This document shows positions 1 through 8,401 of a stretch of 64,000 nt of DNA, piece by piece. Each line of letters begins with the position of its first letter. Position 1 is the first letter of the stretch. Position numbers and translations under genes: made by a program. The notes beneath the pieces were generated by a model. It had not been told where the DNA came from, did no database searches, and saw only the letters and a list, made by a program, of their open reading frames with translations. This stretch comes from Alphaproteobacteria bacterium (GTDB lineage Bacteria; Bacteroidota; Bacteroidia; Bacteroidales; FEN-979): the NCBI GenBank assembly GCA_009928665.1, contig SACF01000010.1, positions 47,659-111,658 of the forward strand, written 5' to 3'.

Positions 1-250
1 AAATCTGCGCCAATTCGTACGCCCGTGAAACCGTCGAACTGAAAGCAGTGAAGCCGACGAAATCGGCCTCGTAATACCTGAAATCCCTGAAATTTTCATC
101 GATGATCTTCACCTTCCAGTCGGAAGGGGTCAACGCCGCAATAATCCCCAGGCTCAACGGCTGATACCGCGTATCCTTGTTTACAATGAATCCGCTCCCG
201 CTTTTATTGGCGGGATTGATCAGCAATAATGTCTTTTTTTTAGAATCCAA
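1..250 (-). CDS. B12-binding radical SAM protein, N-terminal fragment (cut by window edge)
   Basis: The minus strand reads an open frame from a TTG at 250 to the window edge, about 83 residues. It aligns by eye with the N-terminus of the next gene (424-1773): both have a KK/R-x-LLLINPAN start, a LGI-AALTPSDW stretch, an I(I/L)DENF motif and an ADxVGxTA segment. This is the first half of a cobalamin-binding Rossmann-like domain as found in B12-dependent radical SAM enzymes. The radical SAM domain itself would lie outside the window. No ATG is available near the conserved start, so TTG is taken; an upstream start is unlikely because the preceding sequence is low-complexity repeat. The tandem paralogy is directly visible; the substrate is unknown. 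Confidence 0.7.
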   Translation of the reverse strand, partial: MDSKKKTLLLINPANKSGSGFIVNKDTRYQPLSLGIIAALTPSDWKVKIIDENFRDFRYYEADFVGFTAFSSTVSRAYELAQI

Positions 251-423
251 AATTTAAAATTAGGCAATAGGCAATGGGCAATAGTGAAAAAAATATTTAA
301 AAATTTTCACATTCTCACATTCTCAAATCCTCAAATCCTCAAATCGTTTTCCAATTTCCAATTTCTGTTTTCCATTTTCCGTTTTCCATTTTCCATTTTC
401 CATTGTCAATTGTCCATTGTCCG
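251..423. repeat. Low-complexity intergenic repeats (TTTTCCATT / CTCAAATC units)
   Basis: Between the two radical SAM paralogues lies a stretch without a gene. It contains short tandem units: CTCAAATC-type units around 320-345 and about six TTTTCC(A/G)(A)TT units around 346-420, followed by CAATTGTCCATTGT-type units. The pattern suggests slippage-prone intergenic repeats rather than a regulatory site. Confidence 0.6.
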
Positions 424-1773
424 CTAGTACTTCCACTGTGAAGCCTTTTCAAGGCCCACACTCTGGTAGTTGAGATTCGAATTCCATGCCCAGACGGCGC
501 TACGCAGACTGCGGGTATTCCACAGCGTCCGGATAAATTTTTTTCGGATAAAACGGTTGCTGCAGATTGTTTGATAGGCACGGTCGGTGGAAACGGCCAG
601 TTCCCCGGGCGTCATCCTGCCCGGCTGAAAAACCACATCTGAAAAATGAAAGTGCTGCCAGTCAACCGGAAAATCATGGCAAAGCAGGCGTCCTGCTTCC
701 TGCAGCCTGCCGAAAAGCCGGGTCCCCGGCAATGGAGTCAGGACACTGGCCTGCGTGACATCCACGCTGCTTGAGGCGATATATCGTGTACGGCGCTCCA
801 GGGCGCTTGCATCGTCGCTGTCCATCCCGAAAATAAATGCTCCCAACACGACGATGCCATTCCGGTGAATGAGCCGGAAGGCTTTCTGATAGTTTTCAAC
901 ACCAAGGCGAAGATTTACTTTTTTATTGGAATCTTCAAGCGCCTCATTATTTTCAGCCTCTATCCCCAGGAGCAACATGCGGCAACCGCTTCGGGCGGCG
1001 AGTTTCAGAATCCCGGGCTTTTCGGCAATATTGAGCGACGTCTGGGCAAACCACTCTTTGTTCAGCTTCCGGCGGATCATCCCTTCAAAGATGGCAGTGG
1101 CATGTTCCTCAGCAGCCCGGCTGTAACCGATAATGTTATCATCGACGAAGTAGATTATTTTATTCGGAACGGAGGCAATCTCCTCGACCACCGCCTCCGG
1201 ATCGCGCAACCGGTAACGGTTCCCGTTGAAATGCGGAACGGAACAGAAATCACAATCCATCGGACAACCGCGCGAGGTCTGTATCGACGCGAACAGGTAG
1301 CCGGGATGGAAAAGGTCGTGACGGGCAGGCGGAATGTCCTTCAGGTCAGCCAAAGGCGCCTGGTATCTTTGTTTTAGTTCTCCCTTTGAAAAATCCTCCA
1401 GTACTTGTTTCCAGGAACCTTCCGCTTCGCCGATCACCACGGAATCGACGAATTGCAACGCTTCATCGGGCAAAGCTGAAGCATGAATACCACCCAGGAT
1501 TACACGGGTACCTTTTGACCTGTACACTGAAGCAATCTCATAAGCCCGGTTTACCGAAGCAGTGACTGCGGTAATACCAACCAGATCAGCTTCCCGGTAC
1601 CGAAATGCTTTGAAATTTTCATCCAGGATCCTGACCGACCAGTCAGACGGGGTCAGGGCAGCGAGAATCCCCAGCGCCAAAGGTACCTGCTTCGATTGCC
1701 TGCGCAACAAATAACCCTTGCGGTATTGATTTGCCGGATTGATAAGTAAAAGCCGTTTCTTCCCCTGCTCCAT
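424..1773 (-). CDS. B12-binding domain radical SAM protein
   Basis: A 449-residue protein with an N-terminal cobalamin-binding domain (about residues 5-150) and a radical SAM domain. The cluster-binding motif is C170-x3-C174-x2-C177, which ligates the [4Fe-4S] cluster that cleaves S-adenosylmethionine. The B12 domain has GGIHASALPDEAL where many family members have GGPHATALPEEAL, and no DxHxxG motif, so B12 would bind without a protein histidine ligand. Members include methyltransferases and ring-forming enzymes; the substrate cannot be read here. An ORF extends about 90 codons further upstream, but that part is not protein-like and conflicts with a -7 box at 1778-1785. The ATG at 1773 matches the paralogue upstream. 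Sure of the family, not of the reaction. Confidence 0.88.
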   Translation of the reverse strand: MEQGKKRLLLINPANQYRKGYLLRRQSKQVPLALGILAALTPSDWSVRILDENFKAFRYREADLVGITAVTASVNRAYEIASVYRSKGTRVILGGIHASALPDEALQFVDSVVIGEAEGSWKQVLEDFSKGELKQRYQAPLADLKDIPPARHDLFHPGYLFASIQTSRGCPMDCDFCSVPHFNGNRYRLRDPEAVVEEIASVPNKIIYFVDDNIIGYSRAAEEHATAIFEGMIRRKLNKEWFAQTSLNIAEKPGILKLAARSGCRMLLLGIEAENNEALEDSNKKVNLRLGVENYQKAFRLIHRNGIVVLGAFIFGMDSDDASALERRTRYIASSSVDVTQASVLTPLPGTRLFGRLQEAGRLLCHDFPVDWQHFHFSDVVFQPGRMTPGELAVSTDRAYQTICSNRFIRKKFIRTLWNTRSLRSAVWAWNSNLNYQSVGLEKASQWKY

Positions 1774-1777
1774 GCAG

Positions 1778-1785
1778 CAAAAATA
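1778..1785 (-). promoter_or_regulatory. -7 box TATTTTTG for the radical SAM gene (leaderless spacing)
   Basis: TATTTTTG on the minus strand matches the Bacteroidota consensus TAnnTTTG. It is followed by four bases (CTGC) and then the ATG at 1773. With the usual spacing, transcription would begin at or next to the A of the ATG. Confidence 0.55.
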
Positions 1786-1932
1786 ACCATAAAAAAGGAA
1801 CGGATACCTCTGAAACAATAAAGTTCTCCTTCCTTCACCAGTACGCCTGTTGCCAGTCCACAGTCCTTTGTTTGCCTGTCCGCTCTTCGTCAAACTCTTC
1901 GTCCAACTTGTTTTCTTTTCATCAAATTTTTT

Positions 1933-1940
1933 TACCTTTG
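1933..1940 (+). promoter_or_regulatory. -7 box TACCTTTG for the ACP operon
   Basis: TACCTTTG matches TAnnTTTG and lies 25 bases before the ATG at 1966. The gap between it and the divergent radical SAM gene is AT-rich. A good -33 TTTG is not visible. It probably starts the transcription unit running to 5683. Confidence 0.55.
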
Positions 1941-1965
1941 CCCCCAAAATTTGGTGAACCTGAAC

Positions 1966-2196
1966 ATGGAAGAGTTTATTAAACAAATTGAAGCCGAGTT
2001 TGACGATCTGAAACCCGGAATTCTGAAACCTGAAAGTCATTTTCGTGAAGTTTTTGAATGGAATTCTATCAATGCCCTGATTCTGATTGCTATGGTGAAA
2101 ACCGAATATGATGTTACCCTGACTGCCGACGACCTGATCAAATCAAAGACTGTTAACGATATCTACTCCTTAATCGAAACCAGAATAAGCAAGTAA
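1966..2196 (+). CDS. Acyl carrier protein
   Basis: A 76-residue acidic protein with the four-helix acyl carrier fold pattern. Ser34, in W-N-S-I-N-A-L, sits where the canonical DSL serine carries 4'-phosphopantetheine. Here the usual Asp before the Ser is Asn, a small departure seen in specialised carrier proteins. The ATG at 1966 is preferred over the TTG at 1951 because the -7 box and the domain start fit it. Its stop codon directly abuts the next start, so it is translated with the KAS III-like enzyme. Being next to KAS III, SDR and acyltransferase genes rather than fabD/fabF points to a dedicated acyl pathway, not bulk fatty acid synthesis (inference). Confidence 0.85.
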   Translation: MEEFIKQIEAEFDDLKPGILKPESHFREVFEWNSINALILIAMVKTEYDVTLTADDLIKSKTVNDIYSLIETRISK

Positions 2197-3252
2197 ATGG
2201 CTCTTTTTTCCCTTTCCGGGACGAAGGTCAGCGGTATTTCCGCTGCAGTTCCCCGCAACCTGGAGTCCAACATGGATTACCGCTGGATTACGAAAAAAGA
2301 AAGGGAATCCCTGATCAAAAATATCGGTGTCGAAACCCGTCGGGTTGCCCCGAAGGGTGTTACTACTTCCGATCTATGCGTTGCAGCCGCCGAACCCCTG
2401 CTCCGGGAATTGAACTGGGATCGCAGCGAAATCGAAATGCTGGTCTTTGTTTCACAGTCGCGCGACTACCTGGTGCCCACAACGGCCTGTATTATTCAGG
2501 ACCGCTTGGGATTATCGCACTCCTGCCTTGCTTATGATATCGGACTGGGTTGTTCGGGTTACGTTTATGGTCTTTCGGCCGTCGCCGGAATGATGCAAAC
2601 CGGCGCAGTCCGGAAAGCCTTGTTGATGGTAGGCGACATTTCCACCCTAACAACAAGCTACCGCGATAAAAGTACCTATCCGCTTTTCGGGGATGTCGGA
2701 ACCGTGACGGCCCTCGAATATGACCCCGGGGCTCCTGCTATTCATTTTAACCTTCAGACCGATGGATCGGGATACCGTGCCATCATGATCAATGACGGAG
2801 CCGCCAGAAACGTGGTGACCCGGAAGTCGTTTATTATTAAAAAGAAAGGGCCGGGAATCTACCGTTCCCGCCTGCATCTGGAACTCGACGGTATCGAAGT
2901 GTTCAATTTTACCTTACGGGAAGTGGTGCCCAATATCAAAGCATTGCTTAATGCAAAAGAAATCAGCCTTTCCGATATCGATCATGTGGTTTTCCATCAG
3001 GCAAACCGGCTCATCAATGAAACCCTTCGTAAAATGCTGAAATTGCACCCCGAAAAAGTTCCTTACTCCATCCGGGAGTTCGGTAACACCAGCGGGGCTT
3101 CGGTTCCGCTCACCATGGTGGTGGCTCTTCGGGATCAACTCAGAAACCAAAGGCAAAAGCTGCTCCTTTCAACCTTCGGGGTAGGTCTTTCGTGGGGTTC
3201 GGCCATTATTGAAACAGACAGTATTACTGTTCCTGACCTGCTCGAAGTTTAA
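2197..3252 (+). CDS. 3-oxoacyl-ACP synthase III family protein (FabH-like)
   Basis: A 351-residue thiolase-fold condensing enzyme. The catalytic triad is visible as Cys119 (GLGCSG), His267 (FHQAN) and Asn297 (FGNTSG). KAS III enzymes condense an acyl-CoA starter with malonyl-ACP, giving a 3-oxoacyl-ACP. The start codon follows the ACP stop with no gap, so the two are likely coupled and partners. Length is slightly above the ~320 of housekeeping FabH, as in the divergent FabH-like proteins of secondary and glycan loci. The next gene is an SDR that could reduce the 3-oxo group. Family assignment is firm; starter unit and chain length are unknown. Confidence 0.88.
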   Translation: MALFSLSGTKVSGISAAVPRNLESNMDYRWITKKERESLIKNIGVETRRVAPKGVTTSDLCVAAAEPLLRELNWDRSEIEMLVFVSQSRDYLVPTTACIIQDRLGLSHSCLAYDIGLGCSGYVYGLSAVAGMMQTGAVRKALLMVGDISTLTTSYRDKSTYPLFGDVGTVTALEYDPGAPAIHFNLQTDGSGYRAIMINDGAARNVVTRKSFIIKKKGPGIYRSRLHLELDGIEVFNFTLREVVPNIKALLNAKEISLSDIDHVVFHQANRLINETLRKMLKLHPEKVPYSIREFGNTSGASVPLTMVVALRDQLRNQRQKLLLSTFGVGLSWGSAIIETDSITVPDLLEV

Positions 3253-3269
3253 CCGAAATCGGATACAGG

Positions 3270-4049
3270 ATGGATGAATTTACACTGAACGGAAAAACCG
3301 TACTGGTAACCGGCGCCTCTTCCGGAATCGGGAAAGAGACCGCCCTGCTGATCCATCGCTACGGCGCACGGGTAATCCTTACCGGAAGGAACGCCGATCG
3401 TCTGGCAACCGTGATCAACCGGATAACCACACAGGCATCGGAACCTGAGCCATCAACAGGCAAACCGGCACTTTCGGATTCCTGTTTGGTCATACAGGCT
3501 GACCTGACCGTCGAATCCGAAATGGACCGGCTCATCAACGAACTTCCCAGACTTGACGGAATTGTGCACTGCGCGGGTATCGTAGGACCTTTGCCCGCCA
3601 AGTTTATCACCCAGCCCGACATCGACCGGATGTTTGCAATTAATTACCACGTTCCCGTAAACCTGACGGGCAAATTATTACGGAAAAAGAAAATTGCCGA
3701 TCATGCCTCCCTCGTGTTTATGTCGACCATCGCCACACGGAATCCATATTTTGGCGGCGCCCTGTACAGCAGTTCAAAAGCCGCACTGGAAGCCTATTCC
3801 CGGACACTGGCCTTGGAAATGACGCCAAAGGGAATCCGATCCAATTTTATAATGGCCGGACTGGTTGATACGCCCATGATCGAAAATCCTTCGGAAAAGA
3901 ATATGCAGGACGAAGCGCTTCAACGGTACCTGAAAAGGTATCCGTTGGGAATCGGGAAACCGCACGACGTCGCGGGATCCATTCTGTTCTTTCTTTCTGA
4001 TGCCTCCCGATGGATCACCGGAACCTCCCTGATCCTTGGCGGAGAATAA
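3270..4049 (+). CDS. SDR family oxidoreductase (FabG-like)
   Basis: A 259-residue classical short-chain dehydrogenase/reductase. The nucleotide-binding motif TGASSGIG lies at residues 14-21, and the active-site residues are Asn125, Ser152, Tyr166 and Lys170 (YSSSK). Such enzymes reduce ketones with NAD(P)H; directly after an ACP and a KAS III-like gene the natural reading is reduction of a 3-oxoacyl-ACP to a 3-hydroxyacyl-ACP. A purine-rich stretch, ACAGG, precedes the ATG. It is 17 bases after the KAS III stop, in the same operon. It could instead act on a sugar or other alcohol; the sequence alone does not decide. Confidence 0.85.
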   Translation: MDEFTLNGKTVLVTGASSGIGKETALLIHRYGARVILTGRNADRLATVINRITTQASEPEPSTGKPALSDSCLVIQADLTVESEMDRLINELPRLDGIVHCAGIVGPLPAKFITQPDIDRMFAINYHVPVNLTGKLLRKKKIADHASLVFMSTIATRNPYFGGALYSSSKAALEAYSRTLALEMTPKGIRSNFIMAGLVDTPMIENPSEKNMQDEALQRYLKRYPLGIGKPHDVAGSILFFLSDASRWITGTSLILGGE

Positions 4050-4080
4050 TACGTAAATCGTCAATCACAAATCGGTTTCC

Positions 4081-5004
4081 ATGTCCGCTCCTCCAAAATT
4101 TTCAATAATCGTCCCGGTTTTTAACAGCCGGGATTCGCTTCGGGAACTATTTTCAGATATCCGCGAGGTCTTCGACCGGATGAACTCCACATTCGAAGTG
4201 ATTTTCGTGGATGATTGCAGTCGTGACGATAGCTGGGAAGTCATTTCAACCCTGAAATCAGAATATCAGGATGTGATAAAAGGCATAAGACTGAGTAAAA
4301 ATTTCGGACAGCATAACGCCACATTTTGCGGAATGACATTCGCCAGAGGCGAATTGATCCTTACCATCGACGATGACCTCCAGGTGCCCCCGGGCGAAAT
4401 TCCCAAACTTATCGAAGTCCGGGAAGAGACCGGTTGTGATCTGGTTTATGGCCTGTACCACCGGAAAAAGCATTCCGGGATCCGCAACGCGGGCAGCAAA
4501 TCGCTGAAGTCAGGAGCCAAAGCCCTGCATGGTTCCCCCGGCGAGGGATCTTCATTCCGGTTGATCCAAAGCGACCTTGTGAAGCAGGTGTTACAACACC
4601 GACAGAACTTTATTTTCCTTGATGAGATTTTTCACTGGTATACCGACGACATCCGGTTTGTTGAAGTGACACACCTTCCCCGTAAATACAAGCAATCGGG
4701 TTACTCCTTCGGAAAACTGGTAAAACTTTTAGCCAACCTCGTGCTTTATTACACCATGCTTCCGTTGAAATTCCTGGTTTACGGTGGCTTCCTGGTCTCC
4801 CTGATCACCTTCATTATCGGACTTCAGTTTATCATCAAGAAATTGGTCTACGATGTGCCACTGGGCTATACCTCCCTCATCGTGGCGGTCCTTTTTTCGA
4901 CCAGCATCATTCTCTTCAGTTTGGGTGTCCTCGGCGAGTATCTGAGCCGGATCTATCAGATACATAACCGAAAACCACCCTATTCTATTAAAAAAGTCAT
5001 CTGA
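4081..5004 (+). CDS. GT2 glycosyltransferase with two C-terminal membrane helices (ArnC/GtrB-like)
   Basis: A 307-residue family 2 glycosyltransferase. Residues 6-110 hold the GT-A core: FSIIVPVFN start, FVDDCSRDD, and the metal-binding acidic run Asp97-Asp98-Asp99. Two membrane helices near residues 230-255 and 268-292, followed by a GEYLxRIY motif, are typical of ArnC, GtrB and related enzymes. Those enzymes move a sugar from a nucleotide donor onto undecaprenyl phosphate at the inner membrane. In this locus it could load the modified amino sugar onto the lipid carrier (inference). It is 31 bases downstream of the SDR gene. Confidence 0.85.
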   Translation: MSAPPKFSIIVPVFNSRDSLRELFSDIREVFDRMNSTFEVIFVDDCSRDDSWEVISTLKSEYQDVIKGIRLSKNFGQHNATFCGMTFARGELILTIDDDLQVPPGEIPKLIEVREETGCDLVYGLYHRKKHSGIRNAGSKSLKSGAKALHGSPGEGSSFRLIQSDLVKQVLQHRQNFIFLDEIFHWYTDDIRFVEVTHLPRKYKQSGYSFGKLVKLLANLVLYYTMLPLKFLVYGGFLVSLITFIIGLQFIIKKLVYDVPLGYTSLIVAVLFSTSIILFSLGVLGEYLSRIYQIHNRKPPYSIKKVI

Positions 5005-5005
5005 C

Positions 5006-5683
5006 ATGTTTTATTCAAGATATGGTATCACTTTCCGGCTTCTGAAGGAATCCGACATAGAGTTGGTCCGAAATTGGCGGAATGATCCGGTGGTGGCCAA
5101 TAATCATGAATTCAGGGAGTATATTACCTCCTGGATGCAAGCCGAATGGTTCGCTTCCATCAATAATATAAATAACCTCTACACAATCATTGAATACCAA
5201 TCGGAAAAAATCGGGTTGATCAACATCAAAAATATTGACTGGGAAAAGAAAAGCTGTGAAGGCGGAATTTTTATTCCCTACCCGAAATACCACCAGTCTT
5301 TCCTGCCGGGCATCATCTCTTATATTACAACCGAAATCATCTTTTCAGTCTTCGATTGGAATGTCAGTTATGCGCGTGTACTGAAAGAAAATAAAAGCGT
5401 CAGGGGATTTGTCAGGATGCTTGGTTATGAACTTATGCCGGATCAGGAGGAGGTGGTGAACCAACAATATTGCGTTACCCGGGAGCAATTTGAAAAAAAA
5501 GCGCCAAAACTGCTGAAGGCCATGTCGGTTCTGGTCAGCGATACAGGTCCGGGAATTTTTGTTATTGAAAATGATGAATTTGAAAATGCCCTCGTTCTTG
5601 ACTGGGAAACCCGGATAATCCGTAGTTCCCGAATGATCGGAATGAAGGAGGATGAGCTGGACAGGGTCTATTATTTCAACTGA
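5006..5683 (+). CDS. GNAT-family N-acyltransferase, PseH-like
   Basis: A 225-residue protein whose first ~150 residues follow the RimJ/RimL-type GNAT pattern: ITFRLLKESDIELVRNWRNDP start, an IGLINIKNIDW beta strand and an NKSVRGFVRMLGYE acyl-CoA-binding end. The same opening is found in PseH-type acetyltransferases that acylate UDP-4-amino sugars. The last ~70 residues are not recognised and exceed the usual length. The ATG starts one base after the GT2 stop, so translation is coupled. The job proposed is N-acylation of the amino sugar made by the aminotransferase at 9866, either from acetyl-CoA or from the ACP pathway (inference). The 3' end overlaps the convergent sulfotransferase by 8 bases. 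Confidence 0.75.
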   Translation: MFYSRYGITFRLLKESDIELVRNWRNDPVVANNHEFREYITSWMQAEWFASINNINNLYTIIEYQSEKIGLINIKNIDWEKKSCEGGIFIPYPKYHQSFLPGIISYITTEIIFSVFDWNVSYARVLKENKSVRGFVRMLGYELMPDQEEVVNQQYCVTREQFEKKAPKLLKAMSVLVSDTGPGIFVIENDEFENALVLDWETRIIRSSRMIGMKEDELDRVYYFN

Positions 5684-6743
5684 TTTTTTTCTTCCTTCCC
5701 GAAGTCCACGCGCCATATATCCGTGCCAGTTTTGTTATATTCAGCGCTGCCCTCCGGTTGCTGCGGTAGGGAAGATAGGTTCCCAGTATCATCAGCCGGA
5801 ATAACAGGACGGTGTACAAGGCCATGGGCCGGGTCCTTAGATAGATCAGCGGATTAAATCCCCGGTACACCCTTCGGTAACGCAGTTCTCCTGCAAGGCG
5901 GCCCGCCAGTTGGTCCGCTGTTCTGATCTCCCGATAGGTTAATTCTTTGGTCCATAGCTCCATTCGACCGGTATTGATGGGATCCAACAAACTTTTATGG
6001 ATTTTTTCGATCGCAGGATTTGAAAATGTGGATAGAATTTCCTCTTTTTTCTCATGGAATTGAAAAACACAGTCGGTGTATGGGATCCCCAGAAAAGAAC
6101 AAAGTTTTTGAAAGGTTTCTTCGGGTTCAAGTACCAGGTCTTCATACCTGACCAGAAGGAACCGGTCGGGAAACCGGCGACTCATCTTTCGGAAAATATT
6201 GGTTATATAACGCCATCTCAATATCTGTAATGATAAAACCGGGGCTTCCAGGTGAACCCCTTCCAGGTTTCTGAGCGAAATATAATTATCGCGATAATCC
6301 CGCACGATGCAAATGAAACGGGCATCCGGGAATATGCGTTCCAACCTTCGCGTAAAGATAGAATACACCGGATTCTTGTCACCGATTAAAAGGATTTCCT
6401 CTTTCGGAAATACCGAATAGGCATGCTCATGCATCTTCATCAGGAAATCGTAAATGTTCCCTTTGTGGGCCAACCGGAGCAGGTCATCCGTGAAAGCGAC
6501 CCGGTCGATCCGGAAGTTCTCGATCCTCCGGTTGTTGAAAACAGCAGGCCGAAAAAGATCATCGATAAACGAAAGAATCGTTTCTTCGCTCCAATCTGTC
6601 ACCTTCCGATATTTTTGATATAGAGGTAAAAGGATCGGTAATTCGGGCGCCATTTTTACATTCGGGTGGGCGTCAAACAGGGTCTTCAGAAGGGTGGTGC
6701 CGGATCGTGGCCGGCCCAGAATGAAGAAGAGTGGTTTTGACAT
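5676..6743 (-). CDS. Sulfotransferase family protein (paralogue 1)
   Basis: A 355-residue PAPS-dependent sulfotransferase. The 5'-phosphosulfate loop is GRPRSGTTLL (residues 10-19) and the 3'-phosphate-binding region is IVRDYRDNYIS (about 146-156), both classic for the family. Such enzymes transfer sulfate from PAPS to a hydroxyl or amino group. There is no signal peptide, so it acts in the cytoplasm or at the inner leaflet. It is closely related to the gene at 6871-7941 along its whole length, including the GDKNPVYSI and NTGRM(E/D)LW segments, so the pair arose by duplication. The context suggests sulfation of a glycan or glycolipid; the acceptor is unknown. Confidence 0.85.
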   Translation of the reverse strand: MSKPLFFILGRPRSGTTLLKTLFDAHPNVKMAPELPILLPLYQKYRKVTDWSEETILSFIDDLFRPAVFNNRRIENFRIDRVAFTDDLLRLAHKGNIYDFLMKMHEHAYSVFPKEEILLIGDKNPVYSIFTRRLERIFPDARFICIVRDYRDNYISLRNLEGVHLEAPVLSLQILRWRYITNIFRKMSRRFPDRFLLVRYEDLVLEPEETFQKLCSFLGIPYTDCVFQFHEKKEEILSTFSNPAIEKIHKSLLDPINTGRMELWTKELTYREIRTADQLAGRLAGELRYRRVYRGFNPLIYLRTRPMALYTVLLFRLMILGTYLPYRSNRRAALNITKLARIYGAWTSGRKKKIS

Positions 6744-6870
6744 ATTTGAAAATAGCGGGGTTTAAAACTATTATGTCGACAATACAGAAGTTGAAGAAAT
6801 AAACGAATGTCGGTTATTTGCCGACGGAATGGATTAAACTGTTGTAAAAATAAGGAATTAAAAACCGTGA

Positions 6871-7941
6871 TTACGCCCGCCTGGAAAAAAAGTGCCAGGC
6901 CCGCACCAGAACAAGAAGTTTTACCGACAGCCAGAGGCTGATCCTCGACGGGAGGTAGGAACCCCAGACGTACACCTTGAAAATCAGGTACCCGTAAATT
7001 GCCATTGGGCGCGATTTCAGGTACAGCAGGAGGTTAAAAGAAGGATCTTCCCGTTTATATCCGAAATGATCGGCGTACTTCCCTGCAATCTGGTCAGCCA
7101 TCCTGACTTCGCCGGGGGAGAGCGCCTTCTTCCATAAATCCATTCTTCCGGTATTTACGGGATGCATCAGGCTGCCGTGAAACCTCTCGACCAACGGATT
7201 GTTGTATGCTTTATCGAGCTCCTCTTTTTTCTTATAAAACTCGAAAACCGACGGATCAAAGGGCAATGCAAGAAATTCACACAGCGTACGGACTGTTTTT
7301 TCCTGGGAAGTGACCAGATCCTCGTAGCGGATCACCATAAACCGGTCGGGATACTGTTTTTTGCAGTTGATAAAGAGCCGGGCAACATAGCGCCACCGGG
7401 CAATCTGCAGGGTGAGAATCGGAGCCTCCAGCTTCAGATCGGCAAGCTTGCGCATCGATACGAAATTATCGCGGTAATCGCGGACGATACAAATGAATTT
7501 CGCATCCGGGAATATTTTCAGAAACCGCCGGGTATAGATGGAATAGACGGGATTTTTATCACCGATCAGGAGGGTTTCCCCTTTCGGAAAGACAGAAAAA
7601 CTATGTGCATTTACTCCTTTCAGAAAATCCTGGATTGTACCCTGTTCGCCGAGTTTCATCAGATCGGCCATGAAATTTTCACGGTCAAACTTGAGGTTTT
7701 CAAGGGTCCGGTGAATGAACACGTTGTGCCGGTAAATGAAATCGACAAACTCCAGGATCGTTTCCCGGTCCCACCGTGTGACTTTCCGGAAGCGTTGGTA
7801 CAGGGGAAGCAGGATGGGAAATTCAGGTGGTATTTTGACATTTGGATGGGCGTCGAACAAGGTACTCAGCAGGGTTGTTCCCGAGCGTGGACGTCCCATG
7901 ATGAAAAAAACAGGAGGCTGCAGGGTCGATGGTGAATTCAT
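6871..7941 (-). CDS. Sulfotransferase family protein (paralogue 2)
   Basis: A 356-residue sulfotransferase with the PAPS loop GRPRSGTTLL near its N-terminus and IVRDYRDNFVS as the 3'-phosphate motif. An ATG at 7986 would add 15 residues, but a -7 box at 7998-8005 would place the transcript start next to it, leaving no leader, and the paralogue lacks the extension; 7941 is therefore preferred. Most differences from the neighbour at 5676 lie outside the cofactor motifs, which suggests two acceptors or two positions on one acceptor (inference). The gap to paralogue 1 is 127 bases with no clear terminator, so they may be co-transcribed. Confidence 0.83.
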   Translation of the reverse strand: MNSPSTLQPPVFFIMGRPRSGTTLLSTLFDAHPNVKIPPEFPILLPLYQRFRKVTRWDRETILEFVDFIYRHNVFIHRTLENLKFDRENFMADLMKLGEQGTIQDFLKGVNAHSFSVFPKGETLLIGDKNPVYSIYTRRFLKIFPDAKFICIVRDYRDNFVSMRKLADLKLEAPILTLQIARWRYVARLFINCKKQYPDRFMVIRYEDLVTSQEKTVRTLCEFLALPFDPSVFEFYKKKEELDKAYNNPLVERFHGSLMHPVNTGRMDLWKKALSPGEVRMADQIAGKYADHFGYKREDPSFNLLLYLKSRPMAIYGYLIFKVYVWGSYLPSRISLWLSVKLLVLVRAWHFFSRRA

Positions 7942-8401
7942 AAAGCCGGAATGCAAACGATCGTTAAGCGTCCGGTTGATCGGCATACCGGACTCTGCAA
8001 AGTTAATGATTCGGTTTAAAATCAGGAACCGGATCTTTCATGAATGTTTCGGGAAGCGGGAAAAGAAAAAAAGGGAGTTCTCTTAAATGTTTGGTTAAAA
8101 GGATCCGGTTCGGTCGATCATCGGCGAGTTAGGGGCAGTGTGTGGTTAGCAGCTAGATTCCTGAGTTAGCGAATAGGTTGTCCAGATAAATATTTGGAAA
8201 ACTCCCTTGAATGATAAAATTATCGCGGCAAAGATAAATGTTCACTTGTACCTCATCAGATTTATTAGACCAGCACTTTTTTTTTACCGACGGAATAGGA
8301 GGATCAAACGACAACCGGTATTTTTCCCTTGTTATGGTACCGGTTTTTTTCGTCATCCAATAATTCATTAATAATCAGACTAAATAGAAGGTTTTAGAAC
8401 C
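7942..8401. other. Gene-poor intergenic region
   Basis: About 460 bases between the sulfotransferase and flippase genes. It holds the -7 box at 7998-8005 and a second minus-strand box, TATCTTTG, at 8229-8236 with no convincing start codon after it. A 71-codon minus-strand ORF (8153-8368) shows no recognisable domain and I do not call it. No RNA gene or repeat was seen. Confidence 0.5.
7998..8005 (-). promoter_or_regulatory. -7 box TAACTTTG for the sulfotransferase genes
   Basis: TAACTTTG on the minus strand fits TAnnTTTG. The predicted transcript start is near 7992, giving a leader of about 50 bases to the ATG at 7941. The -33 element is weak. Confidence 0.5.

Noticed and set aside
1774..2040. 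N-terminal 89-codon extension of the radical SAM gene
   Set aside because: It covers the -7 box and the divergent ACP start region, and the paralogue upstream has no such extension.
8153..8368. 71-codon minus-strand ORF between sulfotransferase and flippase
   Set aside because: No recognisable motif, no suitable start signal, and a -7 box lies inside it.
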